A DNA stretch of 64,000 nucleotides from Euborellia annulipes (taxonomy: Eukaryota; Arthropoda; Insecta; Dermaptera; Anisolabididae): contig JAKCPI010015028.1 of NCBI GenBank assembly GCA_023213315.1, forward strand, positions 1 through 64,000, written 5' to 3'. A program made the position numbers and the translations under genes. Of the stretch, positions 23,481 through 47,990 are shown in pieces (the first letter of the stretch is position 1; every line of letters starts with the position of its first letter). The notes beneath the pieces were generated by a model. That model searched no databases and was not told the origin of the DNA. It saw only the letters and a list, made by a program, of their open reading frames with translations.

Positions 23481-24699
23481 CAATTCCAGCTAGGGCAGCT
23501 CGTGGTCGCCATCACAAGATGGGGACCTCTGAGCAAGATTGTTCAGTTTGAATAATATTATTAATTGAAACAAAGACGTTTATACATAAATATATTTGCT
23601 TTATTTTTAAACCCACCTCAAGTGTCTTTGTTTCAATTAATAATATTCTACAACCCCACCAAAACTCATAATGTGAATACAAAAATTGTATGATACTAAC
23701 TGATGTTTTTTTCAACAATTTTTATGGCTAACACCTTTACCGAAACCATAATACAGCGGTAAATGGACGGCCGGAATTAAGAATTCCATTAAAAGGAAAA
23801 AACAGCAAAACATTTTTCTCTTTCTATAAAAGCCTTTCACCTGCTTATTTTTCGACAAATAATCGCAGCAATCAAGCAACACTTCTCTTGTCTACTGTAG
23901 TTTCGGATCAACACTAAAATATGTCCATCTGAATCGAGATCTCTAGAAGTTATATCCCCCGTGTCTCCAATAAAATTAATATTTTTCCCTACTTTCTTAA
24001 ATGACTCCTAAATTTAGAAATGAGCCATTTTATTTAAAGTTGTATAAGTCCAATTCTGTTGATAATTTGGACAAATCTTCTTTTCACATTCTCTGATTCA
24101 AAAGGGAATAAATAAAAGGACTTATACCACAATTGCTTTTATATATATATATACATTAAACTTTATTCCTAATATTATTTTCTTCTAATCTATTTTATCT
24201 TTAAAAAAAAAGTCTAATAGAATTGTTTATAATTTATTTTAATAAGTTTATATTTTGGTGTTTTTGGTTCTTTTAAAAAGAAAATAGTTGTTTAAAAAAA
24301 AAAAATATTTTCTTTTATTCTTTTTCATCTTAACTGTAATACATCACATATTAATATTCCTAAAGATTTTCTTCTCTTGAACAAAAAGTATTTTTTTAAT
24401 AATCTCTAATAAAATCTTGTCCGGAACCAGAATAATAATTTTTATCTTCTTTGCATTTTTTTGTCCTTTCTTTTTAACTAATATGAGCATATTTTTATTT
24501 TAATGGACCCGAAATGCGACTGATTTAGAAAGCTTTTGCCTGAAATTTCTTCTCCCTTGCATAGTTATTACAATAAATCGGGTTGGTATAGGAAAGTAGA
24601 AAAACATCGGAATCCGAAAAAATGAAGCCTCGGGTTTTTTATCGGCGTCAACAATAGAAGAAACAGATCAAGACTAACAGAACAAAACAAATTCCATCT

Positions 24700-24920
24700 T
24701 CCTTTTTTCCCCTTTCCCCCCGTGATTGGAAAAAGCTCCCTGCGCCTTTCTTTCCCCAACCCCAAAACCTTCAACCTTTAAACTTTACCCCCAAACCCCC
24801 CCTTTCCCTTTCCCCCCTTTGGGTTTCCCTTTTTTTTTTTCCTTTTTTTTTTTTTTTTTTTTTTTTTTTCTTGGTTTTTTGGGTTTTTTGGGGTTTTGGC
24901 CTTTTCCCCCCCCTCAAAAA
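24700..24920. other. Homopolymer-inflated sequence, probable artefact
   Basis: A C- and T-rich stretch with a T run of about 25 and graded C runs, again unlike the surroundings. Confidence 0.45.
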
Positions 24921-25484
24921 AAAAACTGAGATTTTGTAATTGTTGCTATCAGTGGCATATTTAGAGGAAGTGCCCCCCTCCCCACCTTCAAAGTGGAAAA
25001 AAATAGTATAACATATATTTAATTAAAACATCAGAAAAATTACATATCTTGTTCTATTTATATAATTCGTTAATGTCCGACTCTGTCTGTCGGTCACGCC
25101 CCGTTTGACCAACTTCCCGTTTGAATTTTGAAACGAAATTTTATATGCTTAAAGAGGACCTTGTAGGGATTACAGGAAAATTATTTTCGTCCCGAAATTT
25201 CTATAACTTTTTGAGTTATTAATTCTTAAACAATTTCCCCTATTGGAAGTGCATAGAGAAATATTTATGTATTCTTTGCATTTATATATATACTCTATGA
25301 TTTATAGCCTATATTCTATGAATGAAAGCAAATCCTCAGAAGGCACTCGTTTGGAATAGTCTCCACTAAATAAAAAAAATTATTTAAAAAAAAAAGCCAT
25401 GCTATCCCGTATTTGTTTTCGAATTTCTTAATTTGGCGCCTTGTGGAGCGTCATCCGGTTGCCTAGCAACGCCACTGGTACTCT

Positions 25485-25766
25485 CCACTCCAAAACGAAC
25501 ATTTCATCTGACATTTGAGCCTGAGAGTTTTGAAACATCAGCAAACGCCATATTTGATTCCCAGACAGTTGTGTGTTGTGTGTGAGTGAAATCTTTAAAA
25601 TTAATCATTTAACCATGTATCGGATCATGTCCTTTGATTTTCTTGCATTTCAATGACATAATTTGTAAATTTATTATCTTTTAAAATAATCTTTCGAAAA
25701 AAGGAATTTGTTGAATTTTTTTTGAGATTTCGGTGAGTGTGAAAGAAAAGAAAAAGAAGAGAAATC
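25485..25766 (+). promoter_or_regulatory. Probable promoter and 5' UTR of GOLPH3
   Basis: About 280 bases before the ATG are free of recognised repeats. The first part (25485-25560, GCCTAGCAACGCCAC onward) is less AT-rich than its surroundings. No TATA box is evident. Confidence 0.35.
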
Positions 25767-38578
<12,812 letters not shown>

Positions 38579-39567
38579 ATTTAATATTTAAAAATAATAA
38601 GAAAAAAAAAAAAAAAAAAATCCAAATCATCTGTGTTTGGTGTCTCTTTTCCTAATTTAAGTTAGAGTGATATATAAAAAAAAAGAAGAAAAAAAATAAA
38701 AGAGAGAGAAAGTGAACAAAAGAGAGAAGAAAGTGTTGTTTTATATTGTAGAAAAAAAATAAAATCGATCTGCTTAAAAATATATAAATTAAAAAAAAAA
38801 CAAAAGACAATGGATGTCATGTCACCCCTTGAAATTGCATTTCTTCTTTGATTATTGCCATTTCTTCTTTAAGTAAGTCGCTTACTTCGTTTTTCCCTTT
38901 AAGTGATAAAAAAAAACATTGTTTTTTTTTGTCTGGGCTCTAACACCCACTGTGCCGATAATGACACGGTTTCTTCATCCACGGTCAGCCTTGTAATGAA
39001 GGGGATTTCTTTAAGTTAAGTCGCTTGACCAAGGATGAAGAAACCGTCCCTAATAGAGCCTTTTCAGACTAACGTTAAAAGGACAGGTTCCAATGAGCGA
39101 TTCTCATTCGGTGACCTCTAACTGTGCTAACCTCGCCTGAAAGGCTTTTATTCTTTTTGTTATATATACATTAATTTTCCTATTTCTTTTAAATTTATTA
39201 ATACAAATAATATTATTTGTTTTGTTTTAGAAAATTTAAAATAAACTCTCATAGTTTATTTTTTTTGTTAGTTAGTTTTTGTTTTGAATTTCATCTTCTC
39301 ATTTCATCATAATCAAAATGTAAATAAAAATTAGATTTAAAAGAAATGTGAATTGGAAATTATTCCATTTCAATTTCGATTCTTCAAACTTTCTATTTTC
39401 AAAAGAAAAATTTATTCTGTAAAGGCATTTAAATAATAATTCTAAAGAAAATTGTCGGACTCTACTTAATCAAAAGAAAAAAATGAAAATGTACAGAAAC
39501 GGTTGCTGAGAAAATCCAAGATATTATCTAAATAAAAAAAAACTTCTACACATTGAAATAGAAATGG

Positions 39568-39756
39568 ATGAAAGGAAAGATAAGAAGGCGATACCTGATC
39601 AATTATTCGAAACAGCGGGGACTCAGGAAGCCTGACAATACAACTTCCGTCCAGGACAATCCGCTGCTGCCCGAACAGCCCCAACAACGATACCGGGGAC
39701 GACCGGGCTTCTGGGTCCGAGAACTTCCTGCCTCATCGGGGAATGAAGATGAATAA
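39568..39756 (+). CDS. Candidate small ORF or terminal exon, unrecognised
   Basis: A 62-residue frame ending RYRGRPGFWVRELPASSGNE then DE sits about 1 kb after the GOLPH3 stop. It is clearly richer in G and C than its surroundings, which hints at coding or functional DNA. A possible acceptor (gaaatag) precedes it and would allow use as a 3' exon. A second frame, MDERKDKKAIPDQLFETA, overlaps its start. I recognise no family, and it may simply be part of the GOLPH3 3' UTR or an old insertion. Confidence 0.2.
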   Translation: MKGKIRRRYLINYSKQRGLRKPDNTTSVQDNPLLPEQPQQRYRGRPGFWVRELPASSGNEDE

Positions 39757-40647
39757 AAACATCATAGAGATAAGTGAGTGAATCCCTCTCTATGTATTTT
39801 ATACATTCACTTTGATGGATTAAAAAAAAGAAATCACATTGCAAAAATGTGGCAAATTTTATAGCTGAAATAAAAAATTCTTTTTATTTCTTCATAAAAT
39901 TTTAAACACAGCAAGCGAGAGCTGAATCTAAAAGTTTCCTTTGTTCTTAAATTCTGCAAGTTAAAGAATTTCATCCTCTATCGAAATTTTTTATATTAAA
40001 ATTCTACAACGATCCCTTCTTTCTAATCTGCACTTTCGGAACAACAGAATAAATTTTTCTTTTTTTTTTCTTAATTTCCAAAAAGTGATTTTTATATTTA
40101 TTAATTTATATATATAATATATATTTAATTTTCTTTGGCAATGGCAATGATTAATTTAGAAATATAGAAATATAAATAAATAAATAAATGTGATTTTTGG
40201 GTTGCTGTTTCTGTCCCCCTTTTTATCATGCATTCAACGGCACTAGCAACCCTTGAAAAAACAAAAAAAAAAAAATCTATTATTATTAAACCTCTATCAA
40301 ACAAAAAACTTTTCACAATTTTACTAATTGAAACTTATTTATGTTATGATATTGATGATTAACAAAAAGAATTTAAAAAAATAAAAAAAAAAGAAAAAAT
40401 ACATTATTATATCATAGATCTAAATGCAAACTAATGAAAAAAATGAAAAAAAAAAAAATGTCTTGAATTTTAAGACAAGCGAAAATGAAACAAACAAAAG
40501 AAGAGGCGTATTTGAATATTTAATTCCTTTTAAATAAATATTCTCTCGTTTTTGAGATCATCTCAATTCAAACAAAGTGTCTGATCAATTGCTCCAACTT
40601 TGCCGGACACATCGCTATATAATCGAGGTGAGGCATAAATATTTAGT

Positions 40648-40917
40648 AGAAAATAAAAGGCCCAGCAGCTATGTTAATTTCTTTATTTAAGAACCCACAA
40701 CGACGTTTCGGTCGACTATGCGATATTGACTTTGGCGCTGAATGCATTATATATGATAGATCGTAATGTATTTTATGAAATGTCTGTCAAAGAACTTAAG
40801 AGGTTTTTCTGTTGACTGAACTCTAGCCATGAAGATGGTCGCATAGTCGACCGAAACGTCGCTGTGGGTTCTTAAATAAAGAAATTAACATCGCTGCTGG
40901 GCCTTTTATTTTCTACT
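40648..40917. repeat. Inverted repeat, GAAGATGGTCGCAT family, copy 1
   Basis: Arms 40648-40730 and 40829-40917 with a loop of about 98 bases. The right core reads ATGAAGA, a GGTCG/CGACC hairpin and GAAACGTC, so the first C of the hammerhead core is changed. Loop plus right arm are homologous to the single-arm copy at 56690-56875. Confidence 0.55.
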
Positions 40918-41104
40918 ACATACTGATTCAGCTATTCGCCTCGTTAACATACCATAAATATTTAGACGATTTAAGAAGGTCAAAACACTAATTCATTGAG
41001 AAACAGGATGAATAAAGAAGAGCAGCTAGTATTTGTTTATGCCTCACCCCGTATATACATTTTTGGCTATCGATTTTCTTAAAATAATGACATCATTAGT
41101 TGAC

Positions 41105-41358
41105 AGAAACCGAAGGAACTTTGCAGCCAGAAGATTAAATAAAAAAATCTTTTATTTAATTTTTTACTTGCCGACGTTTCGGTCGTCTATCACGACTTTC
41201 ATCAGGGCAAATAATCAAAATACCCAAGATCGTGCATTGTTGGCAATTATTTGTCCTGATGAAGGTCGTGATAGACGACCGAAACGTCGACAAGTAAAAA
41301 ATTAAATAAAATATTTTTTTTATTTAGTCTCCTGGCTGCAAAGTTCTTTCGGTTTCTT
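41105..41358. repeat. Inverted repeat with two hammerhead-like cores showing a compensatory change
   Basis: Arms 41105-41214 and 41247-41358. The plus core (41251-41293) has stem I TTGTC with GACAA, CTGATGA, a perfect six-pair stem II (GGTCGT with ACGACC), GAAAC and GTC. The minus core (41168-41210) has stem I TTGCC with GGCAA and otherwise the same core. The T-A pair in one copy is C-G in the other, a compensatory change in stem I. Outer ends read TTTGCAGCCAG and CTGGCTGCAAAG. Confidence 0.65.
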
Positions 41359-41700
41359 GATTAAATCTCCACAGCCATAACACTTTAAATTAATTGACAG
41401 ATTTTAGACAATTTTTTTAACATAATTTTTGTATATATAACATTTACGATATGCACTTAACAGATAACTTGTAGTTTAATATTTTATAATTATTTTTAAT
41501 TTGAACCCTGTGTTGTTTAGTTAAATTATTTTTTTTAATTGTTAACAAATTTGAGAAATACGAAAAAAGTTTTTATATATATATTTAAGAAGTTTGTTTT
41601 TTTGGAATAAATTTACACGTTGGTGTCCAAAAAGAATGCACTGATTTTGATCGTCAATAGAAATATGAGGTGCAACTTGTGGCTGTATATCTTTTGTAAA

Positions 41701-41875
41701 GGAAGTATGGAAGCAGAAGCAGCCAAGAAAGATAATTCTCTGAATGCTTTCCCAATCTGTCCATTTATTATGACACCAATTAATAGACTGAAGATGGACC
41801 GTAACGTCTCCAGCTGATTGGGAAAGCATTCAGAGAATCCATCCTTGGCTGCCTCTGCTTCCATACTTCTTTTAA
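41701..41875. repeat. Inverted repeat with degenerate hammerhead-like core
   Basis: Arms 41701-41758 and 41816-41875 carry GCAGCCAAG and CTTGGCTGC ends. The apex has CTGAAGA, a short hairpin and GTAACGTC (GAAAC lost). It interrupts the mariner transposase relic that resumes at about 41895. Confidence 0.5.
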
Positions 41876-41894
41876 TAGAAAAATGGTCCAAAAG

Positions 41895-42150
41895 AAGTAT
41901 TTGTTGTACATGGCTGCCACCTGTAGCAAGAACGTCGTTGAAGTGGTACGAGTTCCTCCCAAACACTTGAATTGAACCTGTCGCCTTTTATGGGGTTATG
42001 CCAAGGGTCAAGTCTTTGTTCCCCCAAAGGCTACAAATTTGGAAGATTTGAAGACTCGATACGTTGAAGAGTGATTGGGAGGAATTTGAGTATCGCCTCG
42101 ACATCGTTTACCAAGGCAGCCATTTGTGAGAATATTACAATTCGAGAATA
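41895..42150 (+). pseudogene. Mariner-type transposase C-terminal relic
   Basis: Conceptual reading gives LLWGYAKGQVFVPPKATN then LEDLKTRYVEE. This is the pattern around the third catalytic residue of Tc1/mariner transposases (FFLWGYVK...PP...NLEELKERI). After a frameshift near 42090 it continues WEEFEYRLDIVYQGSHL, which fits the usual transposase end. Stops and the frameshift show it is dead. Upstream sequence is interrupted by an inverted repeat at 41701-41875. Confidence 0.6.
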
Positions 42151-42373
42151 ATCTTTTTTCCATTGTTCTAAATGAAGTTATTGGCAGTCAAAATCTGTGC
42201 ATTTTTTTTAACACCCTGTTGTTTTTGTGACGTGATTTATGTAATAAATACGAAGTTTTTCAGTTTGAATTTTCGTCTCTCGACGTTTGCAGCTCTCCTT
42301 TTTTAAGAGTGTAGAATTAGGCTGCATATAATAATTAATAGTTCTTATTGTAATAATCTGTCAACTAATTCCA

Positions 42374-42410
42374 TCTGACCTGAAGAGGTCATTATTTTGA
42401 CGAAATCGAT
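42374..42410 (+). ncRNA. Solo hammerhead-like motif, weak
   Basis: CTGAAGA (42380-42386), a GGTCA/TTGAC hairpin and GAAATC. No convincing stem I or stem III, and no inverted arm was found. Confidence 0.25.
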
Positions 42411-42500
42411 AGACAAGATTTTTTTTTTCTAATATATCTCCTGGTTTTGTTCCAATATACCGAAATCTCGGGTCATGTCGCGTATTTGTTCATATACGTA

Positions 42501-42708
42501 CAGTGAGGGACAATATTAAGTCCCACCTATGCGTTTTCTACTTGTGATTATTTCATTGTTTTTATAAAAGAAGAGAAATCTTTATTGGAAATTTTCTAGG
42601 TTTGAACCATGAAAGTTTCCATTAAAAAATATATAATATTTTTTTAAAAACAATGAAATAATCATAAGTAGAAAACGCATGGGTGGGACTTAATATTGTC
42701 CCTCACTG
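42501..42708. mobile_element. TA-flanked MITE, CAGTGAGGGACAATATTAAG family, copy 1
   Basis: Terminal repeats of about 75 bases, starting CAGTGAGGGACAATATTAAG, are inverse copies around a short loop. TA flanks both ends (42499-42500, 42709-42710), typical of Tc1/mariner-mobilised MITEs. Confidence 0.8.
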
Positions 42709-42719
42709 TACACCCAGTT

Positions 42720-45650
42720 GCGGAAATCCTTATATATATACATTATAATCAACAATGCCTGGCAACAAAGAGCCGGAATAAAAAAATTACCCCTTTTGAA
42801 AAATAAACTACACCCCTGCGCGAGCAAAAATTTGTTTGTTATTTATGAAAGAATTATTATATTGTAAAAATTGAATTAGGCGATTAACAACGACCCAAGC
42901 GCCGTTTTACTTTTTGTTTCAGACTTATTAAAGCTCTTTGGGAGGAGATCTTAAAACGCTTTTGCTGGAATGCGGCATTGTTCAAACGTTCCATTTTCAC
43001 CCCGTCTTGTTCGTTCAAAATGACATTTTTCAATCCCTCCCACTTTTAAATACAAATTTCCACAAATTCACTCTCAATAGTTTGCATTTATTTCGATTAA
43101 TCTATAAAAAAAAAATAATAAAAATATCGCACACCTTATATATGTTATATAGCAAATTTTTGCTTTTTTTTTAATCGACTTATTATTATTACCTATTATA
43201 AGTTGAATTATTATATTATTATTATTCTATAAAAGAAAAATATAGGATTATATTATATTATTTATAAAAAAAAATTATTCTAGGAATTGTAATATTAAAA
43301 CTATTTTATGGAATATTATTAATTTGAATATCATCAATATATATTCAAACCTAATATAAAAGATGTATATACATTAACTATAGATAGTTATTGCAATCCT
43401 TTATCCTTTTATTGTTCTCTATATTGAATAAATGTTGCATTGATTGATAATAATCCCCCCTGCCTTATCTTATATTAATATTGTATATATTTATATATAT
43501 ATGCTTTTTTTTGGTCAATTTTTTTTTTTTTTTTTAATTATTACATTCCGATATATTTTATTTTTACATGAAAATTATTTTTATTTTATTTTTCATCTAA
43601 CAAAAAAAATAAATATATTCATGTCATTATTAATTGATTATATTGTATATTGTACATATTTTAATTAAATTATATTTAGATTTTATCAAAAAATAATTTT
43701 TTTTTTTTTATTTAGTGAATCTTAAATTGTTTTTTTAAGATTTAATTTTGGAATATTTTGGAAAATGACAAGGAGTAGCGAAGATTATTAAAATAGCGGT
43801 CAAAAAAATCAAAAAACTTTTAGGGAAAAGTTTATTTAATATAAAAAGCAACGTATCCTGAAAGGGATTAGCATAATATGAATAACACACTTACTCTAAC
43901 GATTTTGATTGAAAATTGAATTTCAAAAATCAATTATTTTTTAGATGCTCCTTAAAATGTATATATTCATTTTGCCATTGAAATTTTTTGAAGACCACTT
44001 TACTCTTGTACTTCATAGGAAAGATACGGAGAAATGGTTGCCATGGTAACAAAATATAAATATTTTTCCATGTTGTAATTCTCGCATTACCCTCTCCATT
44101 GCTCCATCACTTAATCAGGGAATACCTAATAATTTCCTAAGATATTATTTCCTGGAGTCCTTATAGATTCTACTATCTGAAACTTTTTAATGTTGATCCT
44201 TACGATAGTGGTATTTTTATGGTGATGATCAGAGTAATTCCCCTGGGCACAAGATCACCTCTGACTCAGCACAGACTGATGCCTTCTAGATCCTTGGTAA
44301 ATTTCGACGGATGTGAATTTGATTCGCATTAATCCTATGAGACTCACATTCCGGGGTTTGACTAGGATTTTTGCGTCTTGGTCTTGGTGTGATGGCAGGG
44401 GCGACGCGTCCACTAGGCAAACTAGGCGGCCGCCTAGGGCGGGGAACTGAAGAGGGCGGCAAAAATGCAAAAAGGGAAAAAAAATTTTGGTTCCGCAAAC
44501 GACACCCGAAAAATAAATCAGCAAAATGTTCCGCGGGCGACAAATGTTGGTTGGTTCCGCGAACGGCAAAAATTTTGTGTCTCTAAAAAAAAAGTTAAAA
44601 TATTTCTTCGGACGGGAAAAATTTTGGTTCCGCGAAAGAGAAAATGTTCCGCGGGCGGCAAAAATTTTGTGTCTCTAAAAAAAAAGGTAAAAAATTTTTT
44701 AAGGAGGGGGGCGGCAAATAAAATATTTAGTTTTTTTTTGGGGGGGGGCGCAAAAAAATATCTTGCCTAGGGCGGCAGAAGAGCTTGCGCCGGCCCTGTG
44801 TGATGGAAACCGAGTTCCGAGGGGTCAGCGGTCTCCATTCACGGACCTCAATCCTGCTTTAATCAGGGAATACCTAATATTTTCCTAAGATACTTACTAT
44901 CCCCTCGGTCCTTATACAGTATACTACCTGAAACTTTTTAATGCCTACACAAAAATGAAATATCACAACTTGCCGAAAACCGAGTGTAGTCAGTCACACC
45001 AATCTTCCTTCTATTTAAAATTCCCGCGATGTTATTTCATTTTGATTTTTTTTTTAAATTAATTATTTTATTTATTATTTGTTTTACTAAAATTTTATTT
45101 CTTTATCTATTCTTTACTATAATTTGAATTTCTAAGCGAATATTTATTTTTTTTAATTATTTTTTTTATTTGGCTGGCCTTCTTTGTTTTTTTTTTCTCA
45201 ATTTTCTCGAACTGTCAAATAAACAGACAAAAATCGAAAAAATTCTCATTGCATAATTTCTTTAAATTAGAAATATATTTTTTTAATTAATACTTCATAT
45301 TTATATTTTTAGGTAAGAATATTTTGATTTTTTTTTATTCATTTGAGAAATCTTTTTTTATAAAAGAAAACAAATGACCATAACCTAAAAAAATTATTTA
45401 TTATATTACTTGTTATTTATAAATCTAATTATTATAAAAAGAATTATCATTGTTATATTGATTTCATATATTTATATGTATGTGCTCAAATATTTCAATT
45501 TGGAACATACATTTAATAAATTTAAACTGATTCATTTATTAGCCTAATTTGTTAACTGCAAATTTCGAAACCTCTTATACTTTATACTTATGTCTCGTTT
45601 ACATCCAAAAAATACTTTTAATTAAAGAAATTGTCTATTTCATCTTAATT
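42720..45650. other. Intergenic region before the MBD2/3-like gene
   Basis: Very AT-rich (43080-43760 is almost pure A/T), with a piece of the unclassified interspersed repeat at 43870-44060 and the hAT at 44396-44798. No MBD-like exon is seen in any frame. Confidence 0.5.
44396..44798. mobile_element. hAT-type element, TSD TGTGATGG
   Basis: Ends CAGGGGCGACGCG and GCGCCGGCCCTG with TGTGATGG at 44388-44395 and 44799-44806. The interior has repeated units of TTCCGCG plus GGCAAAAATTTTGTGTCTC. No coding frame. Confidence 0.8.
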
Positions 45651-45689
45651 TTATATTTTTAGATAATAAAAGCTTGAAGCTCTTAAATA

Positions 45690-46223
45690 ATGTCAAATAT
45701 GATTTATGAGAAGAAAAGAACCAAATGGTCGTCCCTGCCGAAAAACTGCCGGGGGCTAAGAAACGATTCCTCGTTGATCCCGCCAATTCGACAAACGGCT
45801 TCGATATTCAAGCAGCCAGTGACTCTCTACAAAACACAAGAAGGGATTGTGAAAAGCGACGGGACGCAAGAGAAACCGAAACAATTGTTTTGGGAGAAAC
45901 GATTAGAGGGTCTTCGTGCTTGTGATCTTTCAGGGAATGAATTTGCACCGATGGACATTGCCAAATTGCTCAAGCCCGTTGGTCCATTGATCCGAGAGGA
46001 GACGATGATCCATTCAATTGCGACGGCGTTGCACGTCTCAACGCAGCCGATTACAGGACAAACGTCGAGTAAAACGGCGTTGGATAAAAACCCGGGACTC
46101 TTTTTAGATCCACATCAGCCGTTGATGCAGAGTGTCACAATCAATGACGATGATATTAAAGACCAAGAGGATCGAGTGGAGACGTCGAGAAAACGATTAA
46201 AGGAATTATTAGTGGCCTATTGA
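45690..46223 (+). CDS. MBD2/3-like NuRD subunit lacking the MBD domain
   Basis: One uninterrupted coding exon of 177 residues. PPIRQTASIFKQPVT, KPKQLFWEKRLEGLRA, ATALHVSTQPITGQTSSK and the final helix DDDIKDQEDRVETSRKRLKEL match the C-terminal half of MBD2/MBD3. In that family this half binds histone deacetylase core subunits and forms a coiled coil with GATAD2/p66 in the NuRD complex. The methyl-CpG-binding domain that normally precedes it is absent. An in-frame TAA lies just before the ATG, and an acceptor (atatttttag at 45652-45661) suggests a spliced non-coding 5' exon. The upstream kilobases contain repeats and no MBD-like exon. An alternative transcript using a distant exon cannot be excluded. 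Confidence 0.85.
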   Translation: MSNMIYEKKRTKWSSLPKNCRGLRNDSSLIPPIRQTASIFKQPVTLYKTQEGIVKSDGTQEKPKQLFWEKRLEGLRACDLSGNEFAPMDIAKLLKPVGPLIREETMIHSIATALHVSTQPITGQTSSKTALDKNPGLFLDPHQPLMQSVTINDDDIKDQEDRVETSRKRLKELLVAY

Positions 46224-46697
46224 TTGCATTCTCTCCCCTTCTCTAAGTACAAATTAATTTTATATCTCATCTCTCTCTTCTTCTCTACCTATAAAAAACA
46301 AAAAGGTAAAAAAAATACTTTTTCTAAAATTATTTTCTATAAAGAAAATTCTATATTTAATGTGTAGATAAAATATAATATAAATATTAATAATAGCAAT
46401 GAAATCTTAAAAAAAAAAAAAAAAAACTTTCTCTGTTCCAAACAGAAATTCTTTCACAAACAGTTAATGCAAAAAATTTCTTCAGCCTTGTCGCCGATTA
46501 CAGCCCCGAAAGGTTGTAGCATCGGGCCTGAGTGGCTGAAGAAATTCTATAGTAATTATATGTTTATTAACATCATTTCATATATATATATTATTTAAAA
46601 ATTTTTTTAAAGAAATAACGCTCGTTTATAGGAGTCTATTCAGAAAACAGATTCTTTCTGTTTTTGTTTGTAGGAGGTGCAATTGATTAAATAAAAT

Positions 46698-47167
46698 GTA
46701 TTCAATTTTCTCAGAGATTTTATTTTATGATCAACCCCTGAATGTTGACTTTCATCAGAACCTTTTTGAATTCTTCATCAATAAAGTGTGTATATATATA
46801 TATATACAGCGCAATATATATATATATATAATAAACAATTCAATGTTGATGTGCAAGTTGTGGCAGTGGATTTTTAACGAAGGATGTCCAGCATGTCAAG
46901 AAATAATACTCTGAATGCTTTAGGCAGAAATGTTTCGCTGCATTTATTATGTTGCTCCACATCTTGTTCAAACCTTGAGTAATTGAGACCTGTTTTCGTA
47001 TTTTTGACATGAATGTGATACTTTCTCTCTCTATTTATAAGTAAGTAAAAGTAAAAAAAAAAAAACGATTATGTTTTTGATGAAGAGAAAAATAAGTTCT
47101 GATGAAGGCTAACACTCAGGCCGAAATGTGTTAACTACAAAATATAAAATCTCTGAGAAAATTGAAC
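46698..47167. repeat. Inverted repeat with CTGATGA cores after the MBD2/3-like gene
   Basis: TTCAATTTTCTCAGAGATTT near 46708 faces its inverse at 47146. The right part has CTGATGA, an AGGC/GCC hairpin and GAAAT at 47102-47130. The left part, on minus, has CTGATGA followed by a mismatched hairpin. Confidence 0.4.
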
Positions 47168-47374
47168 AAATTTTATATCACCTCTTGTAAAACAAGCAGA
47201 ATGGAATACAATTACAATCTTGAGGCGACGTGTCTTATCGGATTAGCGGGGGCTTAGTAATTCTCTCCCAGAGAGGGAACACACTTAGGCCAATTGAGCC
47301 CTTTGTGACACCACGGTGGGGCTATCCCCCTTTCCTACCCTAAGAGGAGACTTCGGCAGGATGTTTGAAATATT

Positions 47375-47465
47375 TGCTGCAAGCTGGATTTGAACCCGAG
47401 CCATGTTGAGACTTCGGACTCCATAATCCTCACCTTAGCCAGCTTAGCCATTGCCTCCTCAATTC
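47375..47465 (-). mobile_element. tRNA-like SINE head, minus
   Basis: On minus: GGAGGCAATGGCTAAGCTGG and CTCGGGTTCAAATCCAGC, spaced like tRNA A and B boxes. No intact tRNA cloverleaf ends are visible, so it is a SINE head rather than a functional tRNA. Confidence 0.45.
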
Positions 47466-47990
47466 GAGGTAAAATTGTACTCTAGTTCGAACCCAACTTC
47501 GACCAAGTCGAGCGTCTGTCTCTACTGAAGAAATGGAAATATAATCCCCTCCAGGAAGCGTTTATTTCTCCTGCCTGAACACAAACGAACGGGAGTTATT
47601 TCTTTAAACAATCTTTGCCAGACTGTCACACATTCAATAAGCCGAATTTTAATTTTGCCAGTATTCGCAGAGCCGGGGATTTTTTTATTTTAAAAATATT
47701 ATGAAATTAAAATAATTTTGGAGCTGTTATTAATCAATTGATAGTTTGTTCAAAAAAAGAGGCTTCTCCGGAATTTAAACGATGTTCTCGAATAAATAAT
47801 TTCAGAATTTTCACTCAAGTGCAATACATTTGTTTGTTCCATTTGTTAGAGCAAGATCCTCGCTTTTTTCGATGCTATTTCTTCTCCATCTGAAAACACA
47901 CGTCTTTTATTTCTTCTTATTTTATTTTTTAAATTGATCATATTTCTAAATTATATTGGCCACAGATGCAGAAAAAACAAACCAAGATTT

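Larger units (their letters stand above)
18345..25480. other. Intergenic region between RCHY1 and GOLPH3
   Basis: No convincing gene in 7 kb. It begins with AT-rich sequence that could be extended RCHY1 3' UTR, then holds the palindromic MITEs, hAT copies, a SINE, the GGGCC-ended MITE and a LINE relic listed separately. The frame at 22266-22493 has no recognisable family. Confidence 0.6.
38580..41030. other. GOLPH3 3' UTR and downstream intergenic DNA
   Basis: AT-rich with several AATAAA strings (38574, 38695, 38758), an A-rich tract, an imperfect palindrome around 38970-39070 (GGTTTCTTCATCC facing GGATGAAGAAACC), the candidate small ORF at 39568 and a foldback at 40648-40917. Confidence 0.5.

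Noticed and set aside
38940..39130. Imperfect palindrome GGTTTCTTCATCC/GGATGAAGAAACC considered as another ribozyme foldback
   Set aside because: It lacks CTGANGA and GAAAC in the right arrangement; perhaps a decayed MITE or a 3' UTR structure, but not supportable as a ribozyme.
41033..41305. Frame ending DEGRDRRPKRRQVKN, and a similar EEGRDLRPKRRQSK at 36722-36961
   Set aside because: The basic tail is just the translation of the hammerhead-like core and its hairpin; it recurs because the core recurs, not because a protein is conserved.
45725..45925. Second plus-strand frame inside the MBD2/3-like gene
   Set aside because: Shifted-frame shadow of a clearly conserved protein.
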